Positions 57,480-64,000 of a stretch of 64,000 nucleotides of DNA are shown in pieces. The position numbers and the translations under genes are program-made. The DNA is taken from positions 47,026,886 to 47,090,885 of the forward strand of contig NC_088866.1 in assembly GCF_032884065.1 (NCBI RefSeq). Direction: 5' to 3'. The notes under the pieces were generated by a model that saw nothing but the letters and a program-made list of their open reading frames with translations, searched no databases and was not told the DNA's origin. Every line of letters begins with the position of its first letter. Within the stretch, counting starts at the first letter, position 1. Origin of the DNA: Artemia franciscana (Eukaryota > Arthropoda > Branchiopoda > Anostraca > Artemiidae).

Positions 57480-58330
57480 AACAAGGCTTTTATTCAAACA
57501 TCCCAACCTGATCACCGACTTACTCATTTTTACTTGCACATGCAACTAATTCTCTTAGCTTTTTTCTGAGTGGCTGGTCAACCGTCAGTGTGTCTGCAGT
57601 AGCTCCGGCTCATTTCATTCCAAGTATTGTCTGAATCATGAAATTACCGTTGCCAAATGATTCCTTCTGTCTTTCTTCGTTTCCTTGAGCAAGCTGAACA
57701 GTCTTTCTGAAACTACGTTCAAAAATGGCAAGAAGAACAAGTAGCCTTTTTTTTTACAAAATTGGAAAGTTTGGAAACCGTATTTCCAAGGAGGTCCCTC
57801 GTACTCAAAGTCGATTTCCAGTAATCCAAGAATATCACTGTCACTGATTTATTGCCTTTGACACTCTCTCAATGTTCGTGCCACTCTTTGTCAATACCAC
57901 ATCTCGACCATCCTTGCAAAAAGTAGTGTCTTAGATATGGGGCAAGGGTGGTTCAGTTTAGTGGTTTATCGTTTTCAGGTTCAATAAAACTAACCACCTC
58001 ATAGATATTATCGTCAAAATTGAATCTCTTATGTATCTGAAAAGTAGCCTCTTTATAAAACACACGAGCTGACAAAAAATTTTTTCAATATCGGCTTTTA
58101 GCTTTTTCTTTTTGTCATCTGACTGATCACTATTTTCGCGTCACAAGTCAACTTGGCAATTTCTTCTGCCACATCTAAGCCGAGGTAAATATTTTTCAGA
58201 GGGAGGTGCTGTGAACTATTTTCAGTATCAACGCTCATTCCCTTTTCTTGAATATACTTTGCGGCTTGGAAATTTAGCGACAAAGTCTTTACAACCCATT
58301 TGTCCTTAAATTTTTCCCTGCAAAAAGATG
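57480..58330 (-). pseudogene. hAT-like transposase C-terminal remnant
   Basis: Minus-strand order: a frame from about 58320 with SLNFQAAKYIQEKGMSVDTE and LTCDAKIVISQMTKRKS then a stop, and VFYKEATFQIHKRFNFDDNI with YEVVSFIEPENDKP (about 57970-58065). There follow ILGLLEIDFEYEGPPWKYG, and finally VVSERLFSLLKETKKDRRNH (about 57665-57725). The last block resembles the SERxFSxxKxxKxxxRNxL core of the hAT C-terminal dimerisation domain, and FYKEA...RFNFDD matches the segment that usually precedes it. Stops and frame changes are frequent. No terminal repeats were located. Confidence 0.55.
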
Positions 58331-59640
58331 CACCAACAAATCAGTGTGAACAGCAAAAATAAAAACAAAGCGTGACCAGGAGCCTGGTTTTTATCTGTTT
58401 TATTAATTCTGAACACTTTTTCATACATTTTGGAATTCAAGATCCACTCCCAGTTACTTGACACTCCCAATAATAGTCCCTTTCCATAGAATTCCAGAGC
58501 ATGTACAGGTCAAAAGACATTCATTTATTCCATTAGCAGCCCATTTACCTTAACCTATGGTAGGCGGGCTGATAAACTAGGTGAGTTGGGTTGAGATTTC
58601 AATCTGTTACATTCAGTTCAAGTTTTGGTATAAGTTGGGAGTTGGAACCAACTGCTAAAACCCAGAAAAGAATTATCAATTACGAGAATGTTATATGGGT
58701 TACTACAGCTCTTGAGCTTTTTACTGACAAACTGAAACTGGAAATAAGATCAAACACAAAGTACTCATCAAGCCATCCATCACCTTCAGTTCTACAGAGC
58801 AACTGCAGAAAAAGTCTAATTTTTGTCATATTTCTTTTGATTTGTAGTAGCTTTGGACCACTTTGAACCTAATGAATCAGCTGGTCCCGCATAGTACCAC
58901 ATTGGTGCAAGCCGACACCTGCGGTCAGTTTATGTCATTAATTACAAACCTTGAAAGTGTTTAAGCGGTTAAAAACAGTAAGTCAATGCAATCGCTGTGG
59001 AGTTGATACTGGCCATTCTTCACATATTTGCCAACAAATTTAAATCGTACTACCTCAAATGCCTGGGTTCTTTTGCCCCCAAAAAATCCTTAAAAGACAT
59101 GTAAAAAACGAAGAATGACCACAAAGTAGCATTTTTCGGCGATTAAGTTTTCTGGAGATTTTTGGTAGTTTCAGTATCTCCTTTCTTTTTGTCGAGTGAT
59201 GAATTAGAAATTCGGTGGGTTGCCCGAAAAATCAGTAGAAGTGAAAAAATAGACCAGAATTGAAATTCAACACACTACTTCACATCCATCCATGCACCTT
59301 CCCAGCCAAACTAAGAATATTCACCTTCTTATGTTTCATACACCCTGCCTGAGTATTTATTACCTTCTATTCCATTCCTTGTCGATTCATTTAATCCCAG
59401 GTTTCAAAAGAGAAGAAACACTCAAGGTTAACATTGGAGTATGTGTCTCTAAAATTGTGGCTCCACATGGAGGGAATCGTAAAAATGGGGTTCACGGTAT
59501 TAATTTATTTTATTCCCATAGCACCTTACAATATTATAATTTTGCTATTTTGTTGTTTGTGTAAATAATTCTCCTATCATGTTCTAATTATCACGTTCAC
59601 AAGCAAGAAACCAATTCAGTTAAATGGTTTTAATCCTATC
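58331..59640. other. No confidently recognisable gene
   Basis: Open frames at 58591-58866 and 59292-59564 have no homology I recognise and no matching splice partners. Confidence 0.4.
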
Positions 59641-59644
59641 CTCG

Positions 59645-59815
59645 TCATTTTCTAAAAATAGTCTGTTTTAGGGCTTTAGAGGGAGAGGGGGCTGTTTTTT
59701 CAACTTCGAAAGAAGTGCCACTTTTAGCAGCGACTATGCTAATTACATCACTAGCTTTGTTAACAAAATCTGTGTGAGCTATGTTGTCTTTATCGTTGAA
59801 ATGTAATTTGAAGAC
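59645..59815 (-). CDS. Possible terminal exon, unassigned
   Basis: After TTGCAG| on the minus strand the frame continues with FNDKDNIAHTDFVNKASDVI and SIVAAKSGTSFEVEKTAPSP to a TGA at 59645. Its composition is protein-like and it ends cleanly, but I have no upstream exon and no homology. The acceptor lies in the minisatellite, so this could be chance. Confidence 0.2.
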   Translation of the reverse strand, partial: VFKLHFNDKDNIAHTDFVNKASDVISIVAAKSGTSFEVEKTAPSPSKALKQTIFRK

Positions 59816-60331
59816 CAACAGCTGCAATAGTGTTGCAACAGTTGCAACAGCTGCAATAGTGTTGCAACAGCTGCATTAGTGTTGCAACAGCTGCAATAGT
59901 GTTGCAACAGCTGAAATAGTGTTGCAACAGCCGCAATAGTGTTGCAACAGCTACAATAGTGTTGCAACAGCTGCAATAGTGTTGCAACAGCTGCAACAGC
60001 TGCAATAGTGTTGCAACAGTTGCAATAGTGTTGCAACAGCTGCAATAGTGTTGCAACAGCTGCAATAGTGTTGCAACAGCTGCAATAGTGCAACAGCTGC
60101 AATAGTTTTGCAAGTGAATTCTGAACATTTTTTTTTAGAGATAAGAATAATCAAACAGAAATTTGCGTGGAACTTGATAAAGACATGCATAAACAAATTG
60201 CATAAACGTAATTTGAAGAGCAACAGCTGCAATAGTGCATTGTTTTGCAAGTGAATTCTGAACATTTTTTTTAGAGATAAGAATAATCGAACAGAAATTT
60301 GCGTGGAACTTGATAAAGACATGCATAAATA
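59801..60331 (+). repeat. 20-bp minisatellite inside a tandemly duplicated segment
   Basis: The unit CTGCAATAGTGTTGCAACAG is repeated about 14 times from 59822 to about 60117, with single-base variants and two partial units. The flanks are duplicated: TAATTTGAAGACCAACAGCT (59802) recurs at 60211, and TTTTGCAAGTGAATTCTGAA (60107) recurs at 60244 and stays alike for about 88 bp. The second copy of the segment holds only one unit, so the array expanded in the first copy or collapsed in the second. Cysteine-rich frames across it are repeat products. Confidence 0.92.
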
Positions 60332-60414
60332 TAGATAAATATTTTTCAATAACAACAGTTTTTTCCTTTCTTATAAGTTAGTGTTTAGCTTTCAAGCGTC
60401 ATAATCAAGACTGC

Positions 60415-61644
60415 ATGGAGGGAATTGACCCATATTTTGAAAAATCAGAATTATCACTGCCGCGAACTGCACAGTTTAGTAGTCAATTTGATGTCACTGA
60501 AGAATACAAAAAGCAATTAACGCAGAATAAACAGAATAAGGTTAAAGATGTCGTGAATGCAAAGGATAAGAGTGATAATAAACTTGATAGGTAAATATAG
60601 TCTGCTGTTTGTATCTTAAGCCTTATCTTCCTTTTGTCAGCTACAGAAAGGTTTTTCTTTCGAATAAGGGTGGAATTTGTATTAAGTCAGCTGCATAAAA
60701 AATAAAAATCGCCCGGACCCTCATTTGGCAAATACAGACAAAAAAGATAAGATAACTAGAAAACAGGAGACTATCTCATGATCATAACTATCAATTATAG
60801 ACTGAATTTTAATATGACGAAACACTAATGTAANNNNNNNNNNNNNNNNNNNNNNNNNNNNNNNNNNNNNNNNNNNNNNNNNNNNNNNNNNNNNNNNNNN
60901 NNNNNNNNNNNNNNNNNNNNNNNNNNNNNNNNNATATTTAAATCATTGGAAAGATTTAAGTATTTAATATTTAAGAAATGTTTAAATACTTAAATCAGTG
61001 CGACCAGTTTTTACCTCGTTGCCTATTTCACGATGCAATTTTTTGGATGGTGGCATTGATAAATTACAAACATGTATCCAGACAACAAAATAGATCTAAT
61101 TTTAGCCAAATAATAATCTAATAAAGGCAATTTCAAAATGGTCCTTGAAATTGCACTAGCAATTGCCCTTAAATAATCTAGGGCAATAAAAATACTAGTA
61201 CTATTTTGTTTGTCTTACAAGCATCTATAGAGCTTTTCTTGCTTACTTTTTTTTATTCGGAATATAATTTACTAAAAGTGTTTGAGATAAAAATTGGGGT
61301 ATTATGCCGCTTTTGAAAGGCCATTGCATTGAGTTGTCTGTTAATTTGTTTTCTTCTACTCTATGGATTCGCTGCATGATGTTTTTCAGGTAAAAGATTT
61401 ATTAGAATAAAAAAATTTGATCCCCTAAACTCATCTTAAATTCTTGCTTGAAAACCGTGATTTTCAAAGATTTTTCCTTTTTATATTATAAAATTATGTT
61501 TCTTTTTAATTATCCCCGTGTTACCACGTTAAATAGTGAAAATAACAAGGAATTCAAATTAGATCAGATTGTTATGATTGTTGTTGTCTTTTCATTGACA
61601 GTCTTGTAGTTTCCAAAGACAACGTACCTTCAAAGGGAGACTAA
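60415..61644 (+). CDS. Putative two-exon gene, 72 aa
   Basis: Exon 1 is 60415-60590: ATG opens MEGIDPYFEKSELSLPRTAQ, continues FSSQFDVTEEYKKQLTQNKQ, and ends GATAG|GTAAATA in phase 2. A candidate exon 2 is 61602-61644, after a T-rich tract and TTGACAG. It continues in frame as SLVVSKDNVPSKGD and stops at TAA 61642. The 1011-nt intron contains the 100-N gap, so another exon could be hidden there. The first exon looks coding (59 codons, lysine- and glutamine-rich, hydrophilic, no signal peptide). The second exon is short and less certain. I do not recognise a family. AATAAA at 61721 follows the stop, at the edge of a B/C repeat. Confidence 0.42.
60834..60933. other. Assembly gap of 100 N
   Basis: Exactly 100 N, within the proposed intron of the preceding gene. 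Confidence 0.99.
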
Positions 61645-61717
61645 GTCTATTTACGCCGGTACTATGTGTTTTAGTGAGTATTTTGCTAACATTTCATCCA
61701 CGTTTCCTTTTATCAAA

Positions 61718-62130
61718 TTAAATAAAAAACAAGTTTTGTCAGCTGAAAGTAAGGAACAACATTAAAACTTAAAAACAAACAGAAATTAGTCTTTATGTGA
61801 GGGGGCTCAATATTTTAAGAACAACTCTTAAAATACAAGGGGTATTTGCTTGGAAGCTTTTTTAAATGTTCAACAACAATTTTAGTGTAAAGAGCAAGGT
61901 ATTGAGAATTTTTTTTCTGAGGGGTGTTACCTCCTTTTTCAAAAATCTGGCAAATTTTTCTCAGGCTCGCAGCTTTTGATGGTTAACACTAAACATGATG
62001 AATGTAACATATTTGGGATCAGCATAATAAGCCACTTTTTTAATGTATCTATTGATATCAAAATACATTTTTTAGAGTTTCTGTTACTATTGAGCAGCAT
62101 CACTTCTTACTAACAGTTCGTTACCACGTT
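61718..62130. repeat. Fragments of the A-B-C family, mixed orientation
   Basis: A C-arm fragment in plus orientation (GCTGAAAGTAAGGAACAACA, 61740) is followed by B-like sequence. An inverted A fragment follows, ending at the palindrome half ACAGTTCGTTACCACG (62113-62128). It is heavily truncated. Confidence 0.7.
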
Positions 62131-63730
62131 TTTATTGATTTTCTATCCGTTATTACCACTAAATATGTAACTACAATACACTTATTCACTTTACAGCATT
62201 CAATGCAAAAAATAAATTGCTGATTGATTTCTTATACAGTTAGTAATATCTGGTTATATAGTTAATTTTTATGGTTATATGATATTTTTCTGTTTTATTT
62301 TCCTTTTTTTCTGTTTTTGGTGTGGAAATATTTTGAGTAGATATCAATTCACACGCAAAAAAGGACAGTCGTCTGTTGTCTGGAATTCAAAATGAAAAAA
62401 AAGAGACTGAGCAAGGATAAACGACGAGCGACTAGCCTCCGCAAATTATTGACTACCCACCGAATACCCCTCCAGGGTCAAGTACCATATGCAGTAAACA
62501 ATAAGAACAGAAAATTCTAGTTTGACTAAAATACATCAAGTTGGTGTCAAAAAGTTGGCAAGTCAATTTTTGTACTGATTAAAGTAAAAAAAAAAGAAAA
62601 CTTCTATCACTAAGTGAGTTTTCGAAGAAAAGTAAAAAGCTCTATTAAACCAATGAACAGAAAATAAAGTCGAATAATTTTCCAGGCATAAAACTTCCAC
62701 AAATCAATAAATAAAGTAGACCCATGATGAACAAATATTAACAGGACTGACAACCTCCATGCATTGTGAATACTAGAACATAATTTGAACTTAACTGAAA
62801 AAAAATGTGGATTAACAATTTTATATACATTTGCTGATATTCATCCCTTAAATTCTTAACAATTTTAATATGCTAAGGTTAAAAAATTCAAAATATTTAA
62901 ATATTTAAAATAATGAAATATGTTTTGGTCTTCAGAAGGCATGGGAGTTCAGAAGGTAAGTCCTTCTCATGTTAGTTTCTGCACGTTTATTGGTTTGATT
63001 CAGTTATTTATTCCAATGTCAGTTGGTCTTGGTTTTCAATTATTTATTGTTAGTGATTTGTGGTAGTTTTACGAAGATAATTTGAGTTTATTTCTGCTAA
63101 TAATTAGTTTTCTGGAGCTCTATATTTTTCTTTGATAAACTTATTTTATGGAAAAAGTTTTTTAAATTCAACAGAATCTTTTTGATCGGAAAAATATTGT
63201 ATATCTTTTCAGTTTTTTTTTATAAGAATCAATAGTTTGGCTTTTTATTCACATGTTGCAAATGTTTTTTTCAATGATCTAAACAGCATAAGCCCTCTTG
63301 AAAATCTAGATACAATTAGTATTGTTTAATTTAGTTTTATGCTTCACCAAGTTGACCTGGAAGATAAAATTTAATACCATTCCCAACAAAATTTATATTC
63401 GCTCTTTGACAGCCTTGATACACCTGAACGCTTTTTATTTAATGCTATTGTAAGATCAGAATTGGTTATAGCAGTATAGTATATATATAGTTGGTTATGG
63501 TGGTTATAGTAAAAGCTCGGAAAGTTTCAACTTAATGCCCTCAGTCATCCCTTGTGTGTTGTTGAGATATCTTATGGGAAACCAGCGTATACTGGTACCT
63601 TTTGATTTAGTTTTAAAGAAAAATTTATTTTTAAAGTATAATGAGTAAATTTCATATTTTTTGGACTACTAAACTATACTGAATATTTAGCTATTTTAAA
63701 ATTCAAAAGTGGTTATAATTAAGATCAGCC
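62131..63730. other. No recognisable gene
   Basis: AT-rich sequence without coding or repeat structure I can name. Confidence 0.4.
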
Positions 63731-63784
63731 GAAGCCGAAGGTTTCGACCAAGTCCGTTGATTTTGAATTAAAGTCAAGTAGTTG

Positions 63785-64000
63785 TGCGCATCAAGCTATG
63801 GCTAATTGTAGAAAAGGCCAAGACAGATGGTCCAATTGAGTGAGCAGCAAATCTGGCATTAACCTCCTTATTAGGATTGTATAAAAATGTTGTCAGTTCA
63901 TTTGTTAATAGATAAATCGATCTATTATCTGTCCATGTATCATTCCTAGGGCAGGAGAACTAAGGTAGATAGTTATAGAACTAAGATAGTCACCTATTTT
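63785..64000 (+). repeat. D repeat, cut by the window end
   Basis: CATCAAGCTATGGCTAATTG through GGCATTAACCTCCTTATTAG to the window edge. This uninterrupted copy serves as the empty-site reference for insertions at 33077 and 40539. Confidence 0.8.

Noticed and set aside
59779..60355. Cysteine-rich frames LLQHYCSCCNTIAAV repeated
   Set aside because: They are a 20-bp minisatellite read in three frames (20 is not a multiple of 3) with no start context or homology; not a metallothionein-like gene.

Overview
This window is eukaryotic nuclear DNA from an invertebrate, most likely an arthropod. It is AT-rich and repeat-dense and has two 100-N scaffold gaps (42440-42539, 60834-60933). Splice sites, a U2 snRNA gene, degenerate non-LTR retrotransposons and cut-and-paste transposons rule out a bacterial source. 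A crustacean such as a brine shrimp would fit, but that is inference. No operons, CRISPR arrays or bacterial genes are present.

Region by region: 1-1891 is one half of a near-identical duplication whose partner is 8803-10706. Between them lie a hairpin repeat (2422-2668), a nested foldback/MITE (3728-4645) and an internally deleted non-LTR retrotransposon (6730-8970, minus). From 9.9 to 16.3 kb there are two arrays of a G-rich repeat of about 290 bp; a third, inverted copy lies at 21.4-22.4 kb. At 16.5-19.2 kb a lone trypsin-like protease exon sits between two 190-bp direct repeats, the second of which is fused to a retrotransposon ORF1/ORF2 fragment. At 22.8-23.6 kb there is a reverse-transcriptase fragment. 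The region 23.6-30.2 kb is gene-poor except for a full-length U2 snRNA gene (27172-27359, minus). At 30.6-32.4 kb there is a 1.8-kb inverted duplication carrying two copies of a retrotransposon endonuclease fragment.

The most notable locus is 33077-36776. It is a 3.7-kb element with long terminal inverted repeats and an apparent 3-bp ATA target duplication, confirmed against empty sites of the same host repeat. It carries one intronless gene for a zinc-finger / FEN1(XPG)-like nuclease / cysteine-rich CXC protein. The architecture recalls the Academ superfamily of DNA transposons. The copy is damaged by an internal deletion with frameshift and by one in-frame TAG before the CXC domain.

From 36.8 to 42.3 kb there are three successive copies of a modular repeat (A-B-C, inserted in a D repeat); further copies lie at 12.7, 19.5, 45.4, 52.2, 55.9 and 61.7 kb. 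Two small spliced genes are proposed that a plain ORF scan would miss: 44066-45178 (minus, 71 aa, signal-peptide-like) and 60415-61644 (plus, 72 aa). A pogo/Tigger-type transposon with recognisable ends occupies 48112-50743, a retrotransposon 3' end lies near 51.1-51.8 kb, and a hAT-like transposase remnant lies at 57.5-58.3 kb. The genes do not form a pathway: the window is mainly a record of successive transposon insertions around a few small host genes.
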